This document shows positions 52,585-61,287 of a DNA stretch of 61,439 nt, piece by piece (the first letter of the stretch is position 1; every line of letters begins with the position of its first letter). Below the pieces are notes generated by a model that worked only from the letters and a program-made list of their open reading frames with translations, had not been told where the DNA came from and did not search any database. This DNA comes from Marinobacter sp. (GTDB lineage Bacteria > Pseudomonadota > Gammaproteobacteria > Pseudomonadales > Oleiphilaceae), in NCBI GenBank assembly GCA_018066865.1, contig JAGPVT010000155.1, positions 1-61,439 on the forward strand, given 5' to 3'. Made by a program: the position numbers and the translations under genes.

Positions 52585-53039
52585 TGAGCAAGCAAAAATT
52601 GTCTTCTGTTGATGGTGCTTATGTAGATGGCACAGAGTTGCCGGGCTTTCATAACCTGCTCGGATACCGCCAGGCCTCCTGGGAGGAAAATGAAGCGGTT
52701 ATTGCATTGGAACTGCAACCGAGGCATCTGAATCTGGGCGGGGTTATCCACGGCGGCGTGCTTACCTCACTGCTTGATATTGCCATGGCGCAAGCCGGCA
52801 CACACTGCCCCTACCCGGGGCGGATGCGCAAAGCCATCACCCTGTCTTTAACCACGACGTTTACCGGTCAATGCTCCAGCGGCACCATTCGTGTGACTGG
52901 GCGCAAGCGGGCTGGTGGTACGCGGATTTTCAACAGCACCGGCGAGGTCCATGACGACAAGGGCAACCTGCTTGCCATCGCCGAGGGCACGTTCCGGATC
53001 CGGTCTGGCAGTGACAAGCCGGAAGGCGTTCCTATCTGA
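52584..53039 (+). CDS. PaaI-family hot-dog thioesterase
   Basis: Acyl-CoA thioesterase of 151 residues. LNLGGVIHGGVLTSLLDIAMAQAG is the HGG...D active-site pattern of PaaI-like enzymes. It would hydrolyse a pathway CoA ester or recycle CoA. The start overlaps the SDR stop by one base. It is clearly different from the paaI gene product elsewhere in the window. Confidence 0.84.
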   Translation: MSKQKLSSVDGAYVDGTELPGFHNLLGYRQASWEENEAVIALELQPRHLNLGGVIHGGVLTSLLDIAMAQAGTHCPYPGRMRKAITLSLTTTFTGQCSSGTIRVTGRKRAGGTRIFNSTGEVHDDKGNLLAIAEGTFRIRSGSDKPEGVPI

Positions 53040-53113
53040 TTGTCAGTACATCAAACAAAAGCCTGATCGGCGATGAAGTCCGGTCAACGAATCATTATTA
53101 AAGAGGAAGCGAC

Positions 53114-54316
53114 ATGTTCGAGTTATCTGACAGAGTAAAAAAGCTGCAGGCGCAGCTGAACGAGTTCATGGATGCACACATTTATCCCAACGAGCACACG
53201 CACCACGAGCATATTGAAACGGCAGAGAATCGCTGGGCGCCGGTTCCGATTATCGAAGAGCTGAAAGTGAAGGCGAAGGCCGAAGGCCTCTGGAATCTGT
53301 TTCTACCGGAGAGTGATTTGGGAGCCGGTCTCACCAACTTTGAATACGCCCATCTGTGCGAAATCATGGGCCGTTCTGAAATGGCACCGGAGGTGTTCAA
53401 CTGCTCCGCGCCGGATACCGGCAACATGGAAACCATCGCCCGGTACGGCAATAACGAACAGCAGGAGCAGTGGCTGAAGCCGTTGCTCGCAGGTGAAATC
53501 CGTTCCTGTTTCTCCATGACCGAGCCGGATGTGGCTTCCTCTGATGCCACCAATATTGCCTGTGAAATTCGTCGCGAAGGCGATGAGTATGTGATCAACG
53601 GAAAAAAATGGTGGTCTTCAGGTGCCATGACAACCTCGGCAAAAATTGCCATCGTAATGGGCAAGACCGACCCGACAGCGCCCAAGCATCAGCAGCAGTC
53701 CATGATTCTGGTGCCATTGGATGCGCCCGGCGTGAAGCTGGTCCGCCCGCTGACCGTGTTTGGTTACGATCACGCACCTCACGGTCATGCAGAGGTCCAT
53801 TACGAAAATGTGCGGGTTCCTGTCACTAACATGCTGCTGGGTGAGGGGCGTGGTTTTGAAATCGCTCAAGGCCGCCTTGGGCCAGGCCGCATTCACCACT
53901 GCATGCGTACCATTGGTGTTGCTGAGCGTGCGCTGGAGTTGATGTGCAAGCGTGCCAACGAGCGCGAGGCGTTCGGCAAGCCGCTGTCCAGCTTTGATTC
54001 TATCCGCAAGGACATCGCCCGCAGCCGCATTGAGATCGAGCAGGCGCGGCTGTTGACTCTGAAGGCTGCGCACATGATGGATACCGTGGGTAACAAGGTA
54101 GCTCGTCAGGAAATCGCCATGATCAAGGTGATTGCTCCGAGCATGGCTTTGAAAGTGCTCGACCGTGCCATTCAGGTGCACGGTGGTGCCGGCGTGAGCC
54201 AGGACACCTTCCTTGCGTCAGCCTGGGCCAAGGTTCGGACATTGCGGTTGGCAGATGGCCCGGATGAAGTGCATCTGGATTCTGTTGCCAAAATTGAACT
54301 GCGCCAGTACCGCTAA
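53114..54316 (+). CDS. ACAD10/11-type acyl-CoA dehydrogenase
   Basis: Acyl-CoA dehydrogenase-fold flavoprotein of 400 residues. [17 protein letters not shown] and KWWSSGAM bind FAD and substrate; the C-terminal [17 protein letters not shown], in place of the common YEGTxxI, is diagnostic of the ACAD10/ACAD11 group. In mammals this domain is fused to an APH-type kinase; here the kinase is a separate gene two positions downstream. ACAD11-like enzymes remove phosphate from 4-phosphoacyl-CoA to give enoyl-CoA. GAGGAAG lies before ATG. Confidence 0.88.
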   Translation: MFELSDRVKKLQAQLNEFMDAHIYPNEHTHHEHIETAENRWAPVPIIEELKVKAKAEGLWNLFLPESDLGAGLTNFEYAHLCEIMGRSEMAPEVFNCSAPDTGNMETIARYGNNEQQEQWLKPLLAGEIRSCFSMTEPDVASSDATNIACEIRREGDEYVINGKKWWSSGAMTTSAKIAIVMGKTDPTAPKHQQQSMILVPLDAPGVKLVRPLTVFGYDHAPHGHAEVHYENVRVPVTNMLLGEGRGFEIAQGRLGPGRIHHCMRTIGVAERALELMCKRANEREAFGKPLSSFDSIRKDIARSRIEIEQARLLTLKAAHMMDTVGNKVARQEIAMIKVIAPSMALKVLDRAIQVHGGAGVSQDTFLASAWAKVRTLRLADGPDEVHLDSVAKIELRQYR

Positions 54317-54331
54317 CCGAATCGCACTTTT

Positions 54332-54443
54332 GGGGAAGAGCCGACGGGAAGAGCGCTCAGGGGCACGCTGTGAATACGTCCCTGTAGGCTTGTCAAAAAC
54401 ATCCGTGTTTTTGACATCCCCTGAGCGCTCTTCCCGCCGGCTC
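54332..54443. repeat. nested inverted repeat between ACAD and SDR genes
   Basis: The outer arms of at least 18 perfect pairs (54346-54363 and 54418-54435, GGGAAGAGCGCTCAGGGG type) extend with mismatches to about 54338 and 54443. Inside, TGTCAAAAACA (54391-54401) pairs with 54406-54416 around a TCCG loop. It fills the whole intergenic gap. It resembles a dispersed palindromic element rather than a simple terminator, and may still reduce read-through. Confidence 0.7.
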
Positions 54444-54471
54444 CCGCAGCTTTGAGTATGAGGATCACGAT

Positions 54472-55239
54472 ATGAACAATCCACTTTTTGACATGACCGG
54501 CAAGGTAGCCCTGATCACGGGTTCCACCAAAGGTATTGGCCGTTCAATTGCCGAAGAAATGGCCCGGCTGGGCGCTAAAGTTGTTATCTCCAGCCGCAAA
54601 GCCGATGCTTGTGAGCAGGTTGCGAATGAGCTGAAATCGCAAGGTTACGAGGCCATGGCCATACCCTGTCACGTCGGTAAAAAAGACGACCTGCAGAACC
54701 TGGTGAACAAGACAAACGAAGCCTGGGGCACTATCGACGTGCTCGTATGCAACGCCGCCACCAACCCCGTTTATGGCCCAACCTCCGAAATGACCGACGA
54801 GGCCTGGGACAAGATCATGGACACCAACGTTAAAGGTTCCTTCTGGCTCACCAACATGGTGCTGCCGCAGATGGCAGAGAAAGGCGAGGGCGCCGTTGTG
54901 ATGCTGTCCAGCATCGCCGGAATTCGTGGTAACACCACTATCGGTACCTACGGTGTATCCAAGGCCGCAGAAGCCGCACTGGCGAGAAACCTGGCCGTGG
55001 AATGGGGCCCGAAAGGCATCCGCATCAACAGCATCGCCCCGGGCCTGATCAAAACCGACTTCGCCAAAGCACTCTGGGAAGACCCCGTTCGTGTTAAACG
55101 TGCCGAAGATAAGACCCCACTAAGAAGAATCGGCGACCCCGTAGACATCGCCGGCCTGGCCGTATTCCTGTCAACCAAAGCCAGCGCCTACATAACCGGC
55201 CAAACCATAGTAGCCGACGGCGGCGAAACTATTTGTTGA
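54472..55239 (+). CDS. short-chain dehydrogenase/reductase
   Basis: SDR of 255 residues: TGSTKGIGRS cofactor motif, CNAATNP for NNAG, active-site YGVSK intact, ADGGETIC tail. The family includes DHRS4-like and 3-hydroxybutyrate-type dehydrogenases; an SDR accompanies the kinase/dehydrogenase pair in levulinate catabolism as well. GAGGATCACG precedes ATG. Confidence 0.86.
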   Translation: MNNPLFDMTGKVALITGSTKGIGRSIAEEMARLGAKVVISSRKADACEQVANELKSQGYEAMAIPCHVGKKDDLQNLVNKTNEAWGTIDVLVCNAATNPVYGPTSEMTDEAWDKIMDTNVKGSFWLTNMVLPQMAEKGEGAVVMLSSIAGIRGNTTIGTYGVSKAAEAALARNLAVEWGPKGIRINSIAPGLIKTDFAKALWEDPVRVKRAEDKTPLRRIGDPVDIAGLAVFLSTKASAYITGQTIVADGGETIC

Positions 55240-55266
55240 GACAGGGCCTCGCGATTGGTGGTTAGG

Positions 55267-55355
55267 CCGGCGGGAGGGGTACCTTTCTTCCGGGAAAAAG
55301 AACTCGCTGCGCTCAGACACCTTTGTTCCCTACAGAAAGGCACACCACCCACCGT
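55267..55355. repeat. imperfect inverted repeat between SDR and kinase genes
   Basis: GGGAGGGGTACCTTTCT (55272-55288) pairs with 55334-55350 at 14 of 17 positions, and weaker pairing extends about five bases on both sides. The loop contains GAACTCGCTGCGCTC. Different sequence from the repeat one gene upstream. Possibly another dispersed intergenic element. Confidence 0.5.
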
Positions 55356-55411
55356 CCGCTGATCTTTTGCGGGCTGCGGCACTTAAAGATTAAAGAAGGC
55401 TAAGACGAATC

Positions 55412-56476
55412 ATGAGTATGAAGCCGGAATTGGTGGAGGTTCTGCCAGCACACAAATTTGACGAAGCCAAGCTCCTGTCCTGGCTTCAGAAAACCCTGCC
55501 GAATTTTGGCAACCGCCTCGAGATAAAACAGTTTCAGGGCGGTCAGTCCAACCCCACGTATCTGTTAGACACCGACAGCGGCCGATATGTCCTGCGCAAA
55601 AAACCACCCGGAAGAACACTGCCCTCTGCCCACATGGTCGAGCGAGAGTACAAGGTAATCCAGGCACTCTCAGACAACACCAATTTTCCGGTGCCCAAGG
55701 CCAGAGTCCTGTGTGAAGACAGCGAGATCATTGGTACGCCCTTCTACGTGATGGACTTTCTGGAGGGCCGCATTGTCAGCCATTCCGCCTTGCGAGAGCT
55801 GGATCGTCAGGAAAGGCTGCCAGCCCACCACTCCGCCATCGACACACTCGCAGAACTGCACTCCGTTGATGTGAATGCCGTTGGCCTTGGCGATTACGGT
55901 CGCCCGGAAGGCTATGTGGCACGCCAGGTTTCGCGCTGGAGCAAACAGTATCTGGCGGCCAAAACCGACGACATGCCCGCCATGGACAAACTAATGGCCT
56001 GGCTGCCCGAAAACCTGCCCTCGACCGATGAGTGCGCGATTGCCCACGGCGACTATCGCTTCGGCAACCTTATGTTGGCGGCGGACAAACCCGAGGTAAT
56101 CGCTGTACTGGATTGGGAACTTTCTACCCTGGGGCACCCGCTGGCGGACCTGGCCTACTACTGCCTGCCATATCACCTACCTTCGGATATGCCCGGTATG
56201 CGTGGACTGCTGGGAGAAGATCTGGAAGCACTAGGCATCCCGGATGAGCAGGCAACCATCGCTCGCTATTGCGCTAAAACCGGCCGTGAGAGCATTGCAG
56301 ACTGGCACGTGTATCTCGCGTTTTCACTGTTCCGCCTAGCCTCTATCGTTCAGGGTGTCTACAAGCGGGCGCTCGACGGTAACGCCGCCAACGCCAATGC
56401 CCTGGAAGTAGGTAAGCGGGCCAGCATGCTGGCCGAAACCGGCTGGGCAATTGCAAGTGCAGGAGAGCGGATATGA
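55412..56476 (+). CDS. APH-family acyl-CoA-linked kinase (ACAD10/11 kinase type)
   Basis: Aminoglycoside-phosphotransferase-fold kinase of 354 residues. The catalytic loop is HGDYRFGNLM and the metal-binding loop is VLDWELSTLGHPLADLAYY, nearly as in the N-terminal kinase domain of human ACAD11; QGGQSNPTYLL is the nucleotide loop. Homologues phosphorylate the hydroxyl of 4-hydroxyacyl-CoA (LvaA in Pseudomonas putida). Location in the ACAD operon supports this. Antibiotic resistance is unlikely. Its stop overlaps the next start. Confidence 0.86.
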   Translation: MSMKPELVEVLPAHKFDEAKLLSWLQKTLPNFGNRLEIKQFQGGQSNPTYLLDTDSGRYVLRKKPPGRTLPSAHMVEREYKVIQALSDNTNFPVPKARVLCEDSEIIGTPFYVMDFLEGRIVSHSALRELDRQERLPAHHSAIDTLAELHSVDVNAVGLGDYGRPEGYVARQVSRWSKQYLAAKTDDMPAMDKLMAWLPENLPSTDECAIAHGDYRFGNLMLAADKPEVIAVLDWELSTLGHPLADLAYYCLPYHLPSDMPGMRGLLGEDLEALGIPDEQATIARYCAKTGRESIADWHVYLAFSLFRLASIVQGVYKRALDGNAANANALEVGKRASMLAETGWAIASAGERI

Positions 56477-57252
56477 CCGCCCCCATGGTTCGGCGCATCC
56501 TTATCACCAACGACGACGGCATTAACGCTCCAGGGTTGGCGAGGCTGGAAAAAATTGCCCGTAATCTGGCGGAAGAGGTTTGGGTCGTTGCCCCAGAGCA
56601 CGATCGCAGCGGCGCAGGCCAGAGCATCTCGATACATCACCCTTTGCGGGTTTACGAAACCGGAGAGAAGCGCTACGCGATTTCCGGCACTCCGGCGGAT
56701 TGTGTTCACTATTCGCTTGGCCAGTGGTTTAGTGAAACACCTCCGGATCTGGTGTTGTCTGGCGTTAATTGCGGTGCCAACATCAGTGACTCAGTACAGT
56801 ATTCGGGAACAGTTGGTGCTGTGCTCAGCGCTCACCATATGAGCATTCCCGCCATTGCTCTGAGTCAGGCTTTTTTGTCTCGAGACGGTATCGACTGGGC
56901 ACCCGTCGAGCGCTTTGGTGAAACGATCATCCGTAAGCTATGGCAGCCGGGCGAAACGCGTGCATGGAACGTGAATTTTCCCGCCTGCGAGGCAGGAGAA
57001 ATTGTCTCCGCTCGTTGGTGCCAGCAGTCAAGCGGTTCCATTCAGAAAGCCCGCCTGCAAGCCGGCCAGGATTCTCGCAGCCTGCCATACTGGTGGCTTG
57101 GGTTTGATCGCAGTTCGCGGCATATCGTAGCGCCGGATTCCGATGTAGCTGTGCTGAGAGACAGGGCGATTGCTATTACGCCGTTACGGCACGAAGCCCC
57201 CCTGCCCGGGGAAACCAAAGAATTTGATCTGTCCGCAATGCTGGCAGACTGA
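56473..57252 (+). CDS. surE: SurE-like phosphatase (5'-nucleotidase family)
   Basis: SurE-family metal-dependent phosphatase of 259 residues. NDDGINAPGL carries the Asp-Asp metal site; APEHDRSGAGQSIS and LSGVNCGANISDSVQYSGTVGA complete the active site. Usual SurE acts on nucleoside monophosphates and lies in the pcm-nlpD-rpoS region; here it overlaps a catabolic kinase gene by four bases. It is probably a paralogue with a specialised substrate, perhaps a phosphorylated CoA intermediate or a CoA breakdown product. That role is inference. Confidence 0.85.
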   Translation: MTAPMVRRILITNDDGINAPGLARLEKIARNLAEEVWVVAPEHDRSGAGQSISIHHPLRVYETGEKRYAISGTPADCVHYSLGQWFSETPPDLVLSGVNCGANISDSVQYSGTVGAVLSAHHMSIPAIALSQAFLSRDGIDWAPVERFGETIIRKLWQPGETRAWNVNFPACEAGEIVSARWCQQSSGSIQKARLQAGQDSRSLPYWWLGFDRSSRHIVAPDSDVAVLRDRAIAITPLRHEAPLPGETKEFDLSAMLAD

Positions 57253-57277
57253 TTTAAACCTGAAGAGAACAACAATC

Positions 57278-58948
57278 ATGTTCACACGCCACTACGCGGT
57301 CTGGCCTAAAGAGTTGCCCAAGACCATGACGCTGCCGAAAACCAGTGTTTTTACCAACCTGGAAATCTCGGCCCTGCGTTACCCCGAACACACAGCCATT
57401 ATTTTTTATGATGCGTTCATCACATACCGTCGGTTGCTGGCGGAAGTGGAGGCCATGGCAGGTTATCTGCAGGCACAGGGTGTAAAAAAGGGTGATCGGG
57501 TACTGCTGTACATGCAGAACTCTCCGCAGTATGTGATTTCTTACTATGCGATTCTGCGAGCGGATGCTGTGGTGATTCCGGTCAACCCCATGAACCGGGC
57601 CGCAGAACTCGAACACTTCATTGCTGATACTCGTTCGGCCGTCTGTCTGGCGGGCCAGGAGCTGGCTAAATATATTGCGCCGCTGTTGGAAAAAACCGAC
57701 CTGGAGCAGGTCGTGGTGGCTTCATATAACACCTACATCAAGCCTGGCACCGACCTGGACCTGCCTGCGGAAGTGGCAAGCCCCGTCTGGTCGGGCGATG
57801 TTCCAGGCCTGGTGAGCTGGGAAAGTGCCATGGCGGCGGGCCATAGCCCCCGAAAACATACGGCTGGCCCGGAAGACCTGGCGGTAATCCCCTATAGCTC
57901 GGGTACAACCGGTGCACCAAAAGGCTGTGTGCACACGCATCGCTCGGTGATGGCAACGGCGGTCCACCGCGTGTTCTGGAACCTTAGCACCTCCGATAGC
58001 GTGCAGTTGGCCACCTTGCCTTTTTTCCATGTAACCGGCATGACCGGTTCCATGAATGGGCCGATTTTCGCCGGATCCACTTCGGTGATCATGACCCGCT
58101 GGGATCGCACCACAGCATCAAGGCTCATTGAGCGCTACAAGGTCACCGGCTGGACCAACATCGTCACCATGGCCGTGGACTTTCTGTCCAATCCGGATAT
58201 TGGTAAATACGATCTGTCCAGCCTCAACATGATTGGTGGCGGAGGCGCCGCCATGCCGGTCGCCGTTGCGGAGAAGCTGAAAAAGCTGACGGGCCTGAAC
58301 TACATCGAGGGCTATGGCCTGTCGGAAACCATGGCCGCAACCCACATCAACCCCAACGCAAAGCCCAAAGCTCAATGCCTGGGTATCCCGGTGTTTGATG
58401 TGGACAGCCGGATTATCGATGTGGATACCCTGGAAGAGAAAGGCCCTGGTGAAACCGGTGAGATTGTTTCCTGTGGCCCGCAGGTAACCATCGGCTACTG
58501 GAATCGGCCGGCCGAAACCGATGCGGCGTTTATCGAAATTGAGGGCAAGCGCTTTTTCCGCACCGGCGATCTCGCGTACTACGACGAAGAGGGTTACTTC
58601 TTCATGGTCGATCGCCTTAAGCGAATGATCAACGCATCCGGATTCAAAGTGTGGCCATCGGAAGTGGAGGGCCTCATGTACCGACACCCTGCCGTTCATG
58701 AGGTGTGCATTATCTCGGCGCCGGATCCCAAACGGGGTGAAACGGTGAAGGCCTGTATCGTGCTCACACCTGAGGCGGAAGGCAGCACCAGCGTTGAAGA
58801 CATTACAGGTTGGTGCAAGGAACAGATGGCAGTCTATAAAGTACCTACCATTGTTGAATTTGTGAGTACCCTGCCCAAGTCCCCCACAGGCAAGTTGATG
58901 TGGCGAGCGCTTCAGGACGAAGAATGGAAGGGAAGGGACAAATCATGA
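57278..58948 (+). CDS. long-chain-type acyl-CoA ligase
   Basis: ANL ligase of 556 residues. The P-loop is YSSGTTGAPKGCV, A5 is YGLSETMA, then RTGDLAYYDEEGYFFMVDRLKRMINASGFKVWPSEVE, and the C-terminal SPTGKLMWRAL with the catalytic lysine. Within this operon it is the likely entry enzyme making the acyl-CoA acted on by kinase and dehydrogenase. MFTRHYAVWPKELP at 57278 is chosen; the open frame reaches back over surE. Its stop overlaps the next start. Confidence 0.87.
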   Translation: MFTRHYAVWPKELPKTMTLPKTSVFTNLEISALRYPEHTAIIFYDAFITYRRLLAEVEAMAGYLQAQGVKKGDRVLLYMQNSPQYVISYYAILRADAVVIPVNPMNRAAELEHFIADTRSAVCLAGQELAKYIAPLLEKTDLEQVVVASYNTYIKPGTDLDLPAEVASPVWSGDVPGLVSWESAMAAGHSPRKHTAGPEDLAVIPYSSGTTGAPKGCVHTHRSVMATAVHRVFWNLSTSDSVQLATLPFFHVTGMTGSMNGPIFAGSTSVIMTRWDRTTASRLIERYKVTGWTNIVTMAVDFLSNPDIGKYDLSSLNMIGGGGAAMPVAVAEKLKKLTGLNYIEGYGLSETMAATHINPNAKPKAQCLGIPVFDVDSRIIDVDTLEEKGPGETGEIVSCGPQVTIGYWNRPAETDAAFIEIEGKRFFRTGDLAYYDEEGYFFMVDRLKRMINASGFKVWPSEVEGLMYRHPAVHEVCIISAPDPKRGETVKACIVLTPEAEGSTSVEDITGWCKEQMAVYKVPTIVEFVSTLPKSPTGKLMWRALQDEEWKGRDKS

Positions 58949-59880
58949 ACGATAAACCCAGTATTCTGATTGTTGGCGCCGGCGCTATAGGCAGCTTCTA
59001 CGGCGCCATTCTGAAGAAGGCCGGTTGCTCGGTGAGCACCGTTTTGCGTTCAGACTACGAAGCGGTCAGGGCCCAGGGTATTCGGATCACGAGCACGCTT
59101 GGAGATCTGTCCTACGAACCTGATCATGTATACCGGGATGGTGATTTGCCTGATGAAGCGCCTGACTTTCTCATTCTGTGCGTGAAGGTTTTGCCCGGTG
59201 TGGACCGGGTTGCACTGGTCGCGCCCTGGATGGGCGAGAAAACCCGTCTGGTGCTGATCGAAAACGGGCTTGATATCGAGAGAGAGCTGGCCGATGCTTA
59301 CCCCGACAACCCTCTTATAAGTTGCTTGGCTTTCATTGCCGTGAGCCGGACAGAATCTGGCATCGTGGAGCATAAATCCTACGGCAAGCTAGTGATGGGG
59401 CGTTACCCGGAAGGCGTTGATGAGAACTGCCGGGTTTTGTCTCAGCTATTTACCGAGGGCGGGATTAATATCGACCTGACCGAACGCGTTGTGGGTGAGC
59501 GCTGGCGCAAGTGCCTCTGGAATACCCCGTTTAACCCCCTGTCGGTTGTTGCTAACGGTGCAGATACCCGAACCATTCTGGACACCGAGGGCGGCGAAGA
59601 GCTGATCCGGGCGATGATGCGTGAAGTGATGGTTGTGGCTGCCGCTGAAGGCTATCCAATGGATGAGGCACTGATCGATAAGAATATTGAGGGCACCCGC
59701 AAAATGCCCGCCTACAAGAACAGTATGGCACTGGATTACCTGAACGGCCGCCCGATTGAACGGGAGGCGGTTCTGGGTAATGTGGTGACCTTGGCCGGGT
59801 GTCATGGCATTGCAGTGCCTCACCTGAATACAGTGTTGGTGACTCTGAAGATGCGTGCAGCGCTGGAGGGGCGGGAATAG
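58945..59880 (+). CDS. ketopantoate reductase (PanE/ApbA)-like protein
   Basis: NAD(P)-dependent reductase of 311 residues. The Rossmann motif is GAGAIGSFYGAIL; the catalytic Lys and Asn are in RWRKCLWNTPFNPLSVVANG. True PanE makes pantoate for CoA, but paralogues in catabolic operons reduce other 2-oxo acids. The location as last gene after an acyl-CoA ligase argues for the latter. ATGA overlap with the ligase gene; GGAAGGG upstream. Confidence 0.83.
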   Translation: MNDKPSILIVGAGAIGSFYGAILKKAGCSVSTVLRSDYEAVRAQGIRITSTLGDLSYEPDHVYRDGDLPDEAPDFLILCVKVLPGVDRVALVAPWMGEKTRLVLIENGLDIERELADAYPDNPLISCLAFIAVSRTESGIVEHKSYGKLVMGRYPEGVDENCRVLSQLFTEGGINIDLTERVVGERWRKCLWNTPFNPLSVVANGADTRTILDTEGGEELIRAMMREVMVVAAAEGYPMDEALIDKNIEGTRKMPAYKNSMALDYLNGRPIEREAVLGNVVTLAGCHGIAVPHLNTVLVTLKMRAALEGRE

Positions 59881-59897
59881 TATTCAGACAGTACTCA

Positions 59898-59916
59898 GAG
59901 CCCGCTTGCCGGGCTC
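59898..59916. terminator. hairpin ending the plus-strand catabolic operon
   Basis: GAGCCCG and CGGGCTC form a 7-bp stem with a 5-base loop, 17 bases after the last stop. No T-tract. The sequence is close to the hairpin after nhaD (18081-18101), so both may belong to one terminator type used in this genome. Confidence 0.55.
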
Positions 59917-59947
59917 CGAATAACGTAGTTTTGTTCAGAAGTCTCGC

Positions 59948-60403
59948 TCAGACTACATACATAGCGAGGTTTTCTGCTACGCAGGCCGGCTTGTCCTGGT
60001 GGTTTATTTCCACGGTGGTTTTGTAAGTCGCCAAGGTTCTTTTGTTATCCACCGGTACAACGTCTACCAGCTCGACTTTAGTGCGGATCTCCGAACCCAC
60101 TGGCACTGCCGCTGGAAATCGCAGCTTATTCAGCCCGTAATTAATCGTGGCCTTCGTGCCCGTTACCCGCAAAGCCTGAGGGTTGAGCCGGGACATCAGC
60201 GATACCGTCAGATATCCGTGGGCTACGGGGCTTTTCCAGGGCGACTCCCGCTTTGCCCGTTCCACATCCACGTGAATCCACTGGTGGTCACCCGTGGCAT
60301 CGGCAAAGGCTCCGATCATCTCCTGAGTGATCGTGAGCCAGGGGCTGTAGCAACACAGACTTCCTTTGTGGCTGGAGAGCTCGTCGAGCTGTATTTCCAT
60401 CAT
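59948..60403 (-). CDS. MaoC-family enoyl-CoA hydratase
   Basis: Hot-dog (R)-specific hydratase of 151 residues. The catalytic pair is in DATGDHQWIHVDVERA, the usual TGDxxxxH pattern, and PVAHGYLTVSL follows. It hydrates enoyl-CoA, or dehydrates 3-hydroxyacyl-CoA with R configuration. It is 12 bases downstream of the class II aldolase gene. Confidence 0.86.
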   Translation of the reverse strand: MMEIQLDELSSHKGSLCCYSPWLTITQEMIGAFADATGDHQWIHVDVERAKRESPWKSPVAHGYLTVSLMSRLNPQALRVTGTKATINYGLNKLRFPAAVPVGSEIRTKVELVDVVPVDNKRTLATYKTTVEINHQDKPACVAENLAMYVV

Positions 60404-60415
60404 GTTGTGCCCCTT

Positions 60416-61177
60416 TTAAACTGCGTAACCAGGGTTTTTGCTGTCGAGAAGTCGAATCAGTGCCGGCCAGGTGAGCGCTGCTGCGCTGCCCAGAGCTTGT
60501 GACTGATCCGCAGTCGTCTTGACCGCCTGCTCTGAGGGCATCCACACCGGGCCACAACTCTGTGCTTTAACTTGTATCTCACAGGCCTTCATCAGGAAAT
60601 ACAGGTACGTAAAGGTTTCCGGAACGTCTTTACCTGCGGTGAGAACGCCATGATTGCGCAGCATCATCATGGACTTGTCGCCGAGATCCCGTATCAGGCG
60701 CTCACGCTCATCCAGGTTGAGAGCCACGCCTTCATAGTCGTGGTAACTCAGGTGCGCCAGGCATAGCATGGCGGTCTGGCTCAGGGGTAGCAGGCCGTCT
60801 CTGTGGGCTGAAACTGCCACGCCATCTGGTGCATGAAGATGCATAACGGCACCTGCATCGTCACGCCCCATGTGTACGGCGCTGTGGATAGTGAAGCCGG
60901 CAGGATTCACCCGGCCAAGACCGCCGGATTCCACCACTTGCCCGTCCCTGTCCACCTTCACCAGAGAGGAAGCGGTAATCTCGTGGAACAACAGGCCATA
61001 AGGGTTAATAAGGAAGTGATGTTCAGGGCCAGGTACCCGAGCAGATAGGTGGGTAAAAACCAGGTCATCCCACCCGAACAGGGCAACAAGACGATAGGCC
61101 GCAGCCAGCTGGCTACGAACCTGCCATTCCGCCTCTCTCAGGGCATTTGCTTCGGTGCTTGAGGTGTTTGTTGTCAT
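60416..61177 (-). CDS. class II aldolase/adducin family protein
   Basis: Zinc-dependent aldolase-fold protein of 253 residues. Metal ligands lie in VMHLHAPDG and LRNHGVLTAG; DDLVFTHLSARVPG is the typical N-terminal motif. The adducin-like branch often occurs in catabolic operons with acyl-CoA genes and its reactions are poorly known; aldol cleavage or decarboxylation of a hydroxy or oxo acid is possible. A strong terminator separates it from the dehydrogenase gene upstream. Confidence 0.83.
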   Translation of the reverse strand: MTTNTSSTEANALREAEWQVRSQLAAAYRLVALFGWDDLVFTHLSARVPGPEHHFLINPYGLLFHEITASSLVKVDRDGQVVESGGLGRVNPAGFTIHSAVHMGRDDAGAVMHLHAPDGVAVSAHRDGLLPLSQTAMLCLAHLSYHDYEGVALNLDERERLIRDLGDKSMMMLRNHGVLTAGKDVPETFTYLYFLMKACEIQVKAQSCGPVWMPSEQAVKTTADQSQALGSAAALTWPALIRLLDSKNPGYAV

Positions 61178-61207
61178 GCGTTGTTCACCTTGTTATTCGC
61201 TGTGCAT

Positions 61208-61233
61208 AAAAAAGGGGGTGGCAAGCCACCCCC
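61208..61233 (-). terminator. intrinsic terminator after the partial ACAD gene
   Basis: Perfect 9-bp stem GGGGGTGGC with a 2-base loop, followed on the minus strand by six T. It should end the upstream acyl-CoA dehydrogenase transcript before the aldolase gene. Confidence 0.9.
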
Positions 61234-61287
61234 GAAAAAGACCTCTGACTGATAAGAAGGAGGTCTCAGGCTCACTGATCAGGGAGT

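Noticed and set aside
55412-56476. Aminoglycoside resistance gene
   Set aside because: Although the fold is APH, the DWELSTLGHPLADLAYY motif and the acyl-CoA operon context match the ACAD10/11-type kinases.
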